A DNA stretch of 21,774 nt from a virus, in IMG/VR virus record IMGVR_UViG_3300042691_015346, positions 1 through 21,774 of that record, one strand, 5' to 3'. Position 1 is the first letter of the stretch. Every line of letters begins with the position of its first letter. The translations under genes and the position numbers were made by a program. Positions 1 to 7,190 of this stretch are shown here, piece by piece. The notes beneath the pieces were generated by a model. It was given only the letters and a program-made list of their open reading frames with translations. It was not told the DNA's origin and made no database searches.

Positions 1-371
1 CAGGAACGCCAATCATTCCTCAAATTGAAATTCAAGGAACATCAATCCCAACAAGCGGTACACTTACTATTTATAGAACCGGTACATCGGGAACTACCAA
101 TATTACCGTTACACCTATTACTACATACACCTCTACTTCTCCTTCAAAAACTGAGACTAGTTATACAATTCTTTTGGCAGATAGTTCATTAGCAGAAGTA
201 CAAGTAGTAACACCGAATACAGGAATAGTTCCTGCAAATAGTAGAGGGTCAATCGTTGCCAATGGGCTATCATTTAAGATTAGTTCTAAAACAAAGACCG
301 GATCAACCTCTGTTACAATTTTTGGTGCAGAATCCGGTGCCGTATATAACTTTACGTTAACAATCGCATAA
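1..371 (+). CDS. Structural protein, C-terminal part (5' end outside window)
   Basis: A reading frame is open from the left edge (codon phase starts at base 3) to a TAA at 369-371, giving about 122 residues of a protein whose start is not in the window. The visible part is rich in Thr, Ser, Ile and Val with alternating short polar/hydrophobic stretches, as in beta-rich phage tail, fibre or Ig-like domains, and it ends in a beta-strand-like tail (FTLTIA). A TTG codon at 174 could be read as a start, but the frame continues upstream with the same composition, so a longer truncated gene is far more likely. The next gene follows after 12 bases. The structural role is inferred from composition and neighbours; no specific family is recognised. 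Confidence 0.75.
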   Translation, partial: GTPIIPQIEIQGTSIPTSGTLTIYRTGTSGTTNITVTPITTYTSTSPSKTETSYTILLADSSLAEVQVVTPNTGIVPANSRGSIVANGLSFKISSKTKTGSTSVTIFGAESGAVYNFTLTIA

Positions 372-383
372 TAGGAATATCAC

Positions 384-1445
384 ATGCCATATAGTATTTT
401 TACAACCTTAGATACCGGCAGTGACATAACATCATTACGTAGTAATGAAGTAACTACGGGGATGTGGTCAGGAGACACGGGAAGTCTTTCAGCAATATAC
501 ACTTCAAGTGTACAATTTGCAAATTCTGGTGAGTTTTATTATGACCTCTATAACGGGGTAGATACCACTTCGTCTGACATTCAATTCTCTGTAGCATACG
601 GACACGTAAGTGGAGCGGGTTCTCCTCCGCTTACTTCATTAAATACATCAACATTGCCTACACAAGTTACGTACGCTCAGTATCGTAATATTTTGTTGAG
701 TAAAGACGTTTCCTTATTCTCATTTAACGAAGTAGATTCGGAAGATATTTACGTCATCAACGTACAACGTTCACGTTTGAAGCAAGCAATTGACCCAGGC
801 AACTGGCAATTAGGATTGTCGGGATCACGCGGCATCCGTACCTTTATTGACGATAGTGGTCTTGGAACCGCTGTTGTTGGAAACCTTGTTGCAAACAATG
901 TGTACAATATTCGCTCTGGTACACTTGATGCGGGGATTGCAACGAGTGACAGTACAGTATATGGATTAGTGTTCCCAGACTACGGTGTTATCGTACTACG
1001 TCCTTCCGTGGTCAGTTCGTCGGTTGGGTTTATTACTCCTTCAAACAACATTAGAACCTCTACCTCTCGCCCATTTGCGCCATATACGGGCAGTGGTATT
1101 ACTACTTATCAGTACCAACACGAAGGTTTAGTTCGTTCAATCTCTTCTTCTATGGCAGCGGGCTCACCATTCATCGCACGTTCCGCAGAAAAGATTACAT
1201 CAAATAACTACTTCATACGTTTGAAGAACGGAAACTATAACTACTCCAATAATCCAACATACTATAGTGGGTCAAATCCACAAACGCCACTCACACCGTT
1301 CCTTAATAATAATCCAATTACATATCCAACCACAATTGGACTATACAATGACGCAAATGAATTATTGGCAGTAGCAAAACTCAGTAGACCAATCCAAAAG
1401 AGTACAGATAAAGAAGCATTGATTCGCGTTCGCTTAGACTACTAA
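384..1445 (+). CDS. Virion structural protein (paralogue of the next gene)
   Basis: This 353-residue protein is rich in Ser, Thr, Tyr and Asn. ATG 384 is preceded by a TAGGAA ribosome-binding site. Its C-terminus carries IGLYNDANELLAVAKLSRPIQ, and the next gene has almost the same motif at its own C-terminus. The two also share a middle segment with an FPDYGVIVLRP-type strand (IFYDKGIAVIKP in the next gene), so they are diverged paralogues along much of their length. No signal peptide or membrane segment is evident. I have an impression that such C-terminal motifs recur in structural proteins of environmental T4-like phages, perhaps baseplate or tail components, but I cannot name the protein. 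Structural role likely; exact role unknown. Confidence 0.8.
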   Translation: MPYSIFTTLDTGSDITSLRSNEVTTGMWSGDTGSLSAIYTSSVQFANSGEFYYDLYNGVDTTSSDIQFSVAYGHVSGAGSPPLTSLNTSTLPTQVTYAQYRNILLSKDVSLFSFNEVDSEDIYVINVQRSRLKQAIDPGNWQLGLSGSRGIRTFIDDSGLGTAVVGNLVANNVYNIRSGTLDAGIATSDSTVYGLVFPDYGVIVLRPSVVSSSVGFITPSNNIRTSTSRPFAPYTGSGITTYQYQHEGLVRSISSSMAAGSPFIARSAEKITSNNYFIRLKNGNYNYSNNPTYYSGSNPQTPLTPFLNNNPITYPTTIGLYNDANELLAVAKLSRPIQKSTDKEALIRVRLDY

Positions 1446-1467
1446 ACCGCTTTTCGGGTGGACAATT

Positions 1468-2289
1468 ATGACTCTTCCTGTTACTGCGTTTAAGTCTCTT
1501 GCTCCTACTGAGTACACTGTAACACCATTTCGAACATATGCCCAACATAGCTACACGTATGTTTCCGGGTCTACATCAAACTCTATTGATGTAAAAGTTC
1601 TATTTGGTAAGCAGTATGTAACTGGAAGCGGGTTACGTGTACAAAACGATGAGCATGAATTATATGATTCTATAGTTCAATCGTTTTACTCACCGATTCC
1701 ATATACATCATATGGAATTCAATCTTCTTCGTACTCACCATCGGGGTCGGTGTTTGTAGTAAGTGCAACACAAGACCTTGTTGGAGAAGAAATAAAACCT
1801 GGTACATTTACTATTTCTATTGGTACATCGTCATCATATGATGATTCTACTGGAAATATATTTATATCACAGTCGGGTGTTGGATATAATATCGGCAGAA
1901 TCTTTTACGATAAAGGTATAGCAGTTATTAAGCCACTCACCGGAGTCTCGGGTGAAATTACAAGTGGTGGAATGTGTATCGTCAGCGGAACCAACGTAAA
2001 CATACAGTTCACATCCTCGGTAAAATTGTTTGAACATTCTGTTAAAGTTAAGCTAAACCCAACAGACTTTCTATACTCGGTATATAATCCATCTGCCACA
2101 AAAAAGATGATTACTGGGTCAACCGAAACACCGTTAGTATTGATGGCTTCCCAAAGTTTATATCCATATATCACTTCAATCGGGTTATATAATCAAGACC
2201 ATGAATTGGTGGCGGTAGCTAAACTGTCGAACCCAATCCAACGCACAGATTACAGCACGCAAACGTTTGTTGTTAAATTTGATACCTGA
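1468..2289 (+). CDS. Virion structural protein, second paralogue
   Basis: This 273-residue protein starts at ATG 1468 after a GGGTGG ribosome-binding site. It is a shorter relative of the gene just upstream: the C-terminal motif is IGLYNQDHELVAVAKLSNPIQ, and the middle contains GRIFYDKGIAVIKPL, matching the upstream FPDYGVIVLRP stretch. Ser, Thr and Tyr content is high and the chain looks beta-rich, as in tail or baseplate proteins. The pair probably arose by tandem duplication and may form a hetero-oligomer or occupy successive positions in one virion structure; that is inference. No catalytic motif is visible. The 8 bases between this gene and the next suggest a single operon. Confidence 0.8.
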   Translation: MTLPVTAFKSLAPTEYTVTPFRTYAQHSYTYVSGSTSNSIDVKVLFGKQYVTGSGLRVQNDEHELYDSIVQSFYSPIPYTSYGIQSSSYSPSGSVFVVSATQDLVGEEIKPGTFTISIGTSSSYDDSTGNIFISQSGVGYNIGRIFYDKGIAVIKPLTGVSGEITSGGMCIVSGTNVNIQFTSSVKLFEHSVKVKLNPTDFLYSVYNPSATKKMITGSTETPLVLMASQSLYPYITSIGLYNQDHELVAVAKLSNPIQRTDYSTQTFVVKFDT

Positions 2290-2297
2290 GGATTTTT

Positions 2298-2672
2298 ATG
2301 TCATTACTAGACTTATACAACAATTGGAATTTTAAAAACGGAAATACTTTAGGTACCAATAAAACACCTAGAGAACAAACCGAAGGTAAAGTTGCGGTAG
2401 ACTTTTTACCAAACACGTATCAATCAGAAGTTAGAAATCGTGACCCACACAACAAGACGGTTACACAAGCGGCAGCTGATGATGCAACTAATGGAACATT
2501 CAACACTACCTCGGCATTCAAATATTATAGTACTTTAATTAACAGTCCGTTAAAAACATTTAAGTCTAAAGTAGTACACTTATACAACGCACAAGGAACC
2601 GATTCTACTAAATACGCAACTTCAAACGAAATTAGAAACACACCAGGCGCATTATATAATACAAACAGTTAA
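2298..2672 (+). CDS. Hypothetical small protein in structural operon
   Basis: A 124-residue protein begins at ATG 2298 with a good ribosome-binding site (TGAGGA) overlapping the stop of the preceding gene. It is polar and rich in Asn and Thr, with no membrane segment, cysteine pair or recognisable catalytic motif. Central wording such as GKVAVDFLPNTYQSEVRNRD and a C-terminal NEIRNTPGALYN suggest a mostly extended fold. I do not recognise the family. Its tight linkage to two structural genes argues for a virion or assembly role, but it also lies directly before the replication block, so the operon boundary is not certain. Confidence 0.7.
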   Translation: MSLLDLYNNWNFKNGNTLGTNKTPREQTEGKVAVDFLPNTYQSEVRNRDPHNKTVTQAAADDATNGTFNTTSAFKYYSTLINSPLKTFKSKVVHLYNAQGTDSTKYATSNEIRNTPGALYNTNS

Positions 2673-2689
2673 TGTTATAAGAGGTTACG

Positions 2690-3040
2690 ATGAAACCACG
2701 TAGTGCAAAAAATAAAGGTAAGCGGTTACAAAACGCAGTACGAGATATGATTTTAGAAAACTTCACACAATTGGAACCAGATGATGTGGTTTCAACCTTG
2801 ATGGGTGATAGTGGAACAGATATTAAGTTGTCACCTGCGGCGCGGAAGGTATTTCCCTACTCTCCAGAATGTAAGAACCAAGAAAAGATGAACATCTGGG
2901 CTTCTCTGGAACAAGCAGAAGGGAATACGAAAGAAGGAACGACTCCCGTTCTCTTCTTTAAGAGAAATAATACACCAGTGTACGTGGTTATTCCCGCAGA
3001 GCACTTCTTTCAACTGGTTAATAAAAAAGAAGTTGAATAA
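2690..3040 (+). CDS. PD-(D/E)XK nuclease, Holliday-junction resolvase-like
   Basis: This 116-residue protein has the layout of a small archaeal Hjc-type or phage PD-(D/E)XK nuclease. It has an N-terminal KNKGKRLQNAVRD helix (basic KG...R motif, residues 7-19), then GDSGTDIKL with Asp44 as first metal ligand, then PECKNQE with Glu60-x-Lys62 as the E-x-K pair, followed by a hydrophobic strand (PVLFFKRNNTPVYVVIP). These residues are seen directly; the assignment to resolvase rather than another PD-(D/E)XK nuclease is inference from size and context. The next genes are primase and a gp47/gp46-type protein, fitting a role in cutting branched DNA before packaging, a task done in T4 by the unrelated gp49. 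The start is supported by AGAGG about 6 bases upstream of ATG 2690. Confidence 0.72.
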   Translation: MKPRSAKNKGKRLQNAVRDMILENFTQLEPDDVVSTLMGDSGTDIKLSPAARKVFPYSPECKNQEKMNIWASLEQAEGNTKEGTTPVLFFKRNNTPVYVVIPAEHFFQLVNKKEVE

Positions 3041-3046
3041 GAAAAC

Positions 3047-3075
3047 TTGACAATTTATAGAAGAGAGGTTAGATT
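3047..3075 (+). promoter_or_regulatory. Possible sigma70-like promoter before primase
   Basis: The gap before the primase gene holds a perfect TTGACA (3047-3052). After 17 bases it is followed by TAGATT (3070-3075), which matches four of six positions of TATAAT. Transcription would start almost at the primase ATG, which is awkward because the ribosome-binding site lies upstream inside this stretch. The -10-like part also falls in the hairpin described below. It may therefore be a chance match. Confidence 0.25.
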
Positions 3076-3099
3076 TCTATTATGAATCTAATCTCTCTT
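3061..3099 (+). promoter_or_regulatory. Translation-start hairpin masking primase ribosome-binding site
   Basis: AAGAGAGGTTAGATT (3061-3075) pairs with AATCTAATCTCTCTT (3085-3099) as a 15-base-pair stem with one internal G-U pair. The 9-base loop TCTATTATG carries the start codon at its 3' end. The AGAGAGG ribosome-binding site lies in the 5' arm, so folding would hide it while exposing the ATG. The 3' arm is the first coding codons of the primase. This geometry is what is expected of a translational operator, as with the hairpin bound by T4 gp43 at its own mRNA. The regulator here is unknown. An attenuator role is less likely because the stem is AT-rich and only four T follow it. Confidence 0.6.
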
Positions 3100-3993
3100 T
3101 TGTCGCAAATATTAGGTGATTTTAAACAGTTTGGAAATGGTGAGCACTATTTCCAATGTCCTTTTTGCCATAATCATAAGAGAAAATTCGCTGTCAATTT
3201 GTTAAAAAATGTTTTTCATTGTTGGCATTGTGGGGCTAAAGGACGTTCTTTAATAACACTATTTAAGAGACTGGATGTATCTCCTTCCCAAATGAAGGAG
3301 CTAAAGTCGCTTCTGTCCGATGACCAAGTACGGAACTATGTAGAAACAGCGGACGAAGTTACTGACCTTTATCTCCCGCCTGGTTTCAAGCCATTGTGGA
3401 TTCCATCAAAAAATCTTCACTATAAGCACGCTGTTCGGTATATGAAGAACAGAGGAATTACGGGATACGATATTATCAGATATCAGATGGGATACACAGT
3501 TGATGGTCCGTATGCGAATCGTATTATTATCCCGTCGTACGATACAAATAACAAGCTAAATTATTTTATCGCCCGCAGTTTCTATGATGGCGGGATGAAA
3601 TATAAGAACCCACCTGTCTCAAAAAATGTGGTGATGTTCGAGAATCAAATTAATTGGAAGATGCCGTTGGTGCTGTGTGAAGGTGTGTTCGATGCTATCG
3701 CCATTCGTCGAAACGCCGTGCCACTTTTGGGTAAGTTCGTACCTAAAAAGCTATTGAAGCAAATGGTGAAGAACAAAGTCAAAGATGTCTATGTCGTACT
3801 GGATGATGATGCATTAAACGATGCACGTGAAATCGAACAAACGTTAAATACATATGAGATGAATGTAAGGCTGGTAAACCTTGACAAGAAAGACCCTTCG
3901 GAGTTAGGTTTCAAGGATACGTGGGAATGCATCGAACGTGGGTCTGCAACAACATTTAAAGACTATATTGGTGGCAGGTTACAGAATATATGA
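3082..3993 (+). CDS. DNA primase (DnaG-type, zinc finger + TOPRIM; T4 gp61 role)
   Basis: This 303-residue protein is a compact primase that makes RNA primers for lagging-strand synthesis with the replicative helicase. Residues 24-50 form a zinc ribbon with Cys26-x2-Cys29 and Cys47-x2-Cys50. A central region (about residues 115-175, with NRGITGYDI and NRIIIPSYD) is typical of phage DnaG-like primases. The TOPRIM fold supplies Glu200 in LCEGVFDA and the acidic run Asp241-Asp243 in VVLDDD. No helicase domain is attached, so a separate helicase must lie elsewhere. The stop overlaps the next gene by ATGA, coupling translation to the recombination nuclease. ATG 3082 sits in the loop of a strong hairpin with its ribosome-binding site in the stem, suggesting translational control. 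Confidence 0.92.
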   Translation: MNLISLLSQILGDFKQFGNGEHYFQCPFCHNHKRKFAVNLLKNVFHCWHCGAKGRSLITLFKRLDVSPSQMKELKSLLSDDQVRNYVETADEVTDLYLPPGFKPLWIPSKNLHYKHAVRYMKNRGITGYDIIRYQMGYTVDGPYANRIIIPSYDTNNKLNYFIARSFYDGGMKYKNPPVSKNVVMFENQINWKMPLVLCEGVFDAIAIRRNAVPLLGKFVPKKLLKQMVKNKVKDVYVVLDDDALNDAREIEQTLNTYEMNVRLVNLDKKDPSELGFKDTWECIERGSATTFKDYIGGRLQNI

Positions 3994-6900
3994 GAATTGA
4001 CGTACCATTTAAGAAGTTACGAACAATCGCACATACCGCAGATATTCACATCCGTCTTTTCAAGCGTCACGAAGAATATCGGGAAGCATTTAATACATTC
4101 TACCAGCAACTCCGTCAGACAGATTTAACTGACGGGGTTATCCTTGTTGCTGGTGATATACTTCATGCTAAGACGGATATGAGTCCAGAGATGGTGGAAC
4201 TCGCGTCAGAATTTCTCCGTAATCTTGCGGACATTGCTCCAACTTTCATCATCGCAGGCAATCACGACCTCAATCTGTCCAATATGAATCGGTTGGATAG
4301 TTTGACGCCGATTATTAAGAATCTGAACCATCCGAATCTCCATTACTTCAAACACTCCGATATCTACCAAGTTGCTGACGTAGATTTCGCAGTATTTTCT
4401 ATATTAGATGACCGTGACCAATGGCCGGTTGTCGAAGATTGTCGTAAGAATGTACGAAAGATTGCATTATACCACGGACCAGTTCACGGCGCACAAACCG
4501 ATGTCAAGTACGTCATCACCAATCGTCACGTAGATGTGACCACATTCGAGGGATATGACGCCGTACTTCTTGGTGATATTCACAAGTATCAAGTATTGCA
4601 GGAAAGTAATCCCGTCATCGTGTACTCATCGTCGCTTATCCAACAGAACCACGGAGAAACGGTTACTGGTCACGGCTGGTGTCTCTGGAATGTTGAAGAG
4701 TGTACACACGTATTTAAGGAACTTCCGAACGCATATGGATATTACACACTGGAGTTAGTCGAAGGTAAGATTAACTTTCCAATCGATATGCCGAAGAATG
4801 TCCGACTTCGGTTGTTCACGGGAAACGCTGATACATCACTCATTAAGAAAACGACAGCGGCACTTCGGAAGCGTTACAATGTGATTGAATTGAGCATCAA
4901 CAAGAATCGGTTCAATAATTCATCCCCGTCGTATCGTAAAGGAACGCATATCACGACCGATGTAACTAATGTGAACACGCAGAATTCGTTGATTCAAGAT
5001 TGGATTGAACGGAATCACGAAACCGTTGATGATGAATTGATGAAAAAGGTTGTATCCGTCAACAATAAGTTGAACGCCCAAATAAGTCATGAGGACCACT
5101 CACGAAATATCCATTGGCGTCCGTTGAAGTTCACGTTCTCCAATATGTTCTCGTATGGTGAGAATAACGAGATTGATTTTGAGAATATGCATGGGATTCA
5201 CGGTATCTTTGCTCAGAATGCATCTGGGAAGAGTTCATCGATGGATGCTCTTATCTTCTGTCTCTACGACAAGACTCCTCGTGCGTTCCGCGGTGACCAT
5301 ATTATGAACAATCGGAAAGATACGTTTGAATGTGAGTTGAAGTTTGAGATTGACCAAGAAACTTATTTCATCCGTCGAACAGGTACACGGAAAAAGACAG
5401 GCGATGTCAAGGTGGACGTTTCGTTCTGGAAGGAACATTCTGATGGAACGCATACTTCGTTGAACGGTGAAGACCGCCGGGATACAAACGCCAATATCCG
5501 TAACTATGTAGGCAGTTATGAGGACTTCGTATTGACCACGTTGAGTAGTCAGACGGCAAACGCCCTATTCATTGACAAGTCACATTCGGAACGGAAGGAC
5601 TTACTTATCCAATTTATGGGATTGAATATCTTTGATAAGTTATTTGATACCGCAAACGAGGAGAGTAAGGAAATCTCTGGTGCACTCAAAAAGTTTAAGA
5701 AGATTGATTTCGACCAAACCCTATCGGATACCCAAACCAAGTTAGAAAATGCAAAGGTACAACACGAAATGGTAGAAACTACTATCACGGAAATCAAGGG
5801 CGAACGTGAGGTGTTAGATGGGAAACTTCGTGATTGGCAGACCCAAAAGAAACCCGTCCCGAATATTGAACTAAATTTGGATAAACTGCAACAGAAGTTG
5901 GTTGAGACTAATAAATTAATTACGCAACATACCGAAAGTAGAGCTGACGCCGAAACCAGACTCCAAGAACTTCACTCAACGATTACCGAAAAGACGCAGC
6001 AGGTTGTGGATGCGAACGTCCCAGAACTTCGTCAATCGGTAGAAGAATATAACAGATTGTCTGCTTTATTCAATAAGGGGACTGCCGCATTAAAGCTGAC
6101 TACATCAAAGGTAACGGAGAAGGAAAAGTTCAAGACCAAGTTGGAAAGTTACAAGTATAATCCAGATTGTAATGTCTGCGTAGAAAACAACAAGTCTATC
6201 ATTGAAGATATGGAGTCTGTCACTCACGAACTTGTTGACTTGTATGAACTTCAGACTAAACAAGAAGATGCAGTAAACGAAATCAAACAGCAGATGGAAC
6301 CGTTGGTCGATAAGGTTAATCTCTGTGCATACTACGAGAAGATACAGAGTGAAGTCCAACAACTCCAGAAGAAGGCAAGTGGATTAGAACTGGATATTCA
6401 GAAGTTGATTACCAGTATTGAAAAGTGTGACCGTAATCGGGAACAGATTGAGAAGGACATTGAATTACATAAGGTGAACGAAGAAAACATCAAGCACAAC
6501 AAGACGGTTGACGAACATATCAGTCACGTTGAATACGATATTAGTGTCAACAAAAAGACGATGGACAAGTTGGAGAAGCAACTTCGGGAACTTCACGGTG
6601 AAATTAAGGTATTAGAGGCTACTAAGACTGATATCCTTAACCAAATCAAGGAAGCAGAAGAACTTGAAGATACTTACGAAGCCTACAAGTATTATATGGA
6701 AGCCGTGGGTCGTGACGGGGTACCATACGAACTGATGTCACGGGCAATCCCGGCGATTGAGTCTGAAATAAATAATATTTTAACACAGATTGTCGAGTTC
6801 ACCATTTCTCTCGAAGTGGATGGGAAGAACATTCTTGGGAAGCTTAACTACGACCACGAACGTATTTGGCCGTTGGAAAACTCGTCGGGTATGGAACGAT

Positions 6901-7154
6901 TCATCAGCAGTCTCGCCATTCGGGTGGCTCTGTTAAACGCATCCAATCTCCCAAAACCGAACTTTATGATTATTGACGAAGGATTGGGAACACTTGACCC
7001 AGAAAACCTCAGTGCGATGGGAACAATGATGGGTATCCTAAAGTCACAATTCGATTTCCTTATCCTCATCAGTCACTTGGATACCGCTCGGGATATGGTG
7101 GATAAGGTAATTGAAATCAAACGGGAGGACGGTTTCTCGTATATTAATGTCTAA
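3990..7154 (+). CDS. Fused Mre11/Rad50-type recombination nuclease (gp47-gp46 fusion)
   Basis: This 1054-residue protein joins in one chain what T4 encodes as gp47 (nuclease) and gp46 (ATPase), the SbcD-SbcC/Mre11-Rad50 complex that resects DNA ends for recombination-dependent replication. The N-terminal phosphoesterase has all expected motifs: Asp18-x-His20, Asp56 and His59 (GDILH), Asn91-His92-Asp93, His162, Asp196-x-His198. From about residue 375 the ATPase begins (FSNMFSYGENNEIDF), with a P-loop at 408-416 ending Gly413-Lys414-Ser415. Long coiled coils flank a zinc hook, Cys727-N-V-Cys730. The signature segment is SSGMERF (965-971) and Walker B ends Asp996-Glu997. The P-loop is unusual: both non-GK glycines of GxxGxGKS are alanines. 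Its start overlaps the primase stop by four bases. Confidence 0.93.
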   Translation: MRIDVPFKKLRTIAHTADIHIRLFKRHEEYREAFNTFYQQLRQTDLTDGVILVAGDILHAKTDMSPEMVELASEFLRNLADIAPTFIIAGNHDLNLSNMNRLDSLTPIIKNLNHPNLHYFKHSDIYQVADVDFAVFSILDDRDQWPVVEDCRKNVRKIALYHGPVHGAQTDVKYVITNRHVDVTTFEGYDAVLLGDIHKYQVLQESNPVIVYSSSLIQQNHGETVTGHGWCLWNVEECTHVFKELPNAYGYYTLELVEGKINFPIDMPKNVRLRLFTGNADTSLIKKTTAALRKRYNVIELSINKNRFNNSSPSYRKGTHITTDVTNVNTQNSLIQDWIERNHETVDDELMKKVVSVNNKLNAQISHEDHSRNIHWRPLKFTFSNMFSYGENNEIDFENMHGIHGIFAQNASGKSSSMDALIFCLYDKTPRAFRGDHIMNNRKDTFECELKFEIDQETYFIRRTGTRKKTGDVKVDVSFWKEHSDGTHTSLNGEDRRDTNANIRNYVGSYEDFVLTTLSSQTANALFIDKSHSERKDLLIQFMGLNIFDKLFDTANEESKEISGALKKFKKIDFDQTLSDTQTKLENAKVQHEMVETTITEIKGEREVLDGKLRDWQTQKKPVPNIELNLDKLQQKLVETNKLITQHTESRADAETRLQELHSTITEKTQQVVDANVPELRQSVEEYNRLSALFNKGTAALKLTTSKVTEKEKFKTKLESYKYNPDCNVCVENNKSIIEDMESVTHELVDLYELQTKQEDAVNEIKQQMEPLVDKVNLCAYYEKIQSEVQQLQKKASGLELDIQKLITSIEKCDRNREQIEKDIELHKVNEENIKHNKTVDEHISHVEYDISVNKKTMDKLEKQLRELHGEIKVLEATKTDILNQIKEAEELEDTYEAYKYYMEAVGRDGVPYELMSRAIPAIESEINNILTQIVEFTISLEVDGKNILGKLNYDHERIWPLENSSGMERFISSLAIRVALLNASNLPKPNFMIIDEGLGTLDPENLSAMGTMMGILKSQFDFLILISHLDTARDMVDKVIEIKREDGFSYINV

Positions 7155-7171
7155 ATATACTATTTATATTG
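7150..7171 (+). promoter_or_regulatory. Putative late promoter, AT-rich palindromic element
   Basis: TCTAAATA (7150-7157) differs at one base from the T4 late promoter octamer TATAAATA and lies 34 bases before the next start. It runs into ATACTATTTATATTG, and AATATA/TATATT here form a small palindrome around CTATT. Nearly the same ATACTATTTA-TAT string occurs before the gene at 20181, at a similar distance from the start. The gene downstream has no clear ribosome-binding site. A promoter role is inference from position and recurrence. Confidence 0.4.
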
Positions 7172-7190
7172 AGACTCTAGCCAGAAACCT

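Noticed and set aside
174-371. Short independent gene starting at TTG 174
   Set aside because: The same frame stays open to the left edge with matching composition, so this is the end of a larger truncated gene.
1446-1467. Possible small hairpin CCG-CTTTT-CGG between the two paralogous structural genes
   Set aside because: The stem is only three to four pairs and the element doubles as the ribosome-binding site region. It is too weak to call a terminator.
7161-7168. Exact T4 late octamer TATAAATA on the minus strand
   Set aside because: It would read leftward, antisense into the recombination nuclease, and no minus-strand gene is present. It is expected by chance in such AT-rich sequence and is part of a palindrome.
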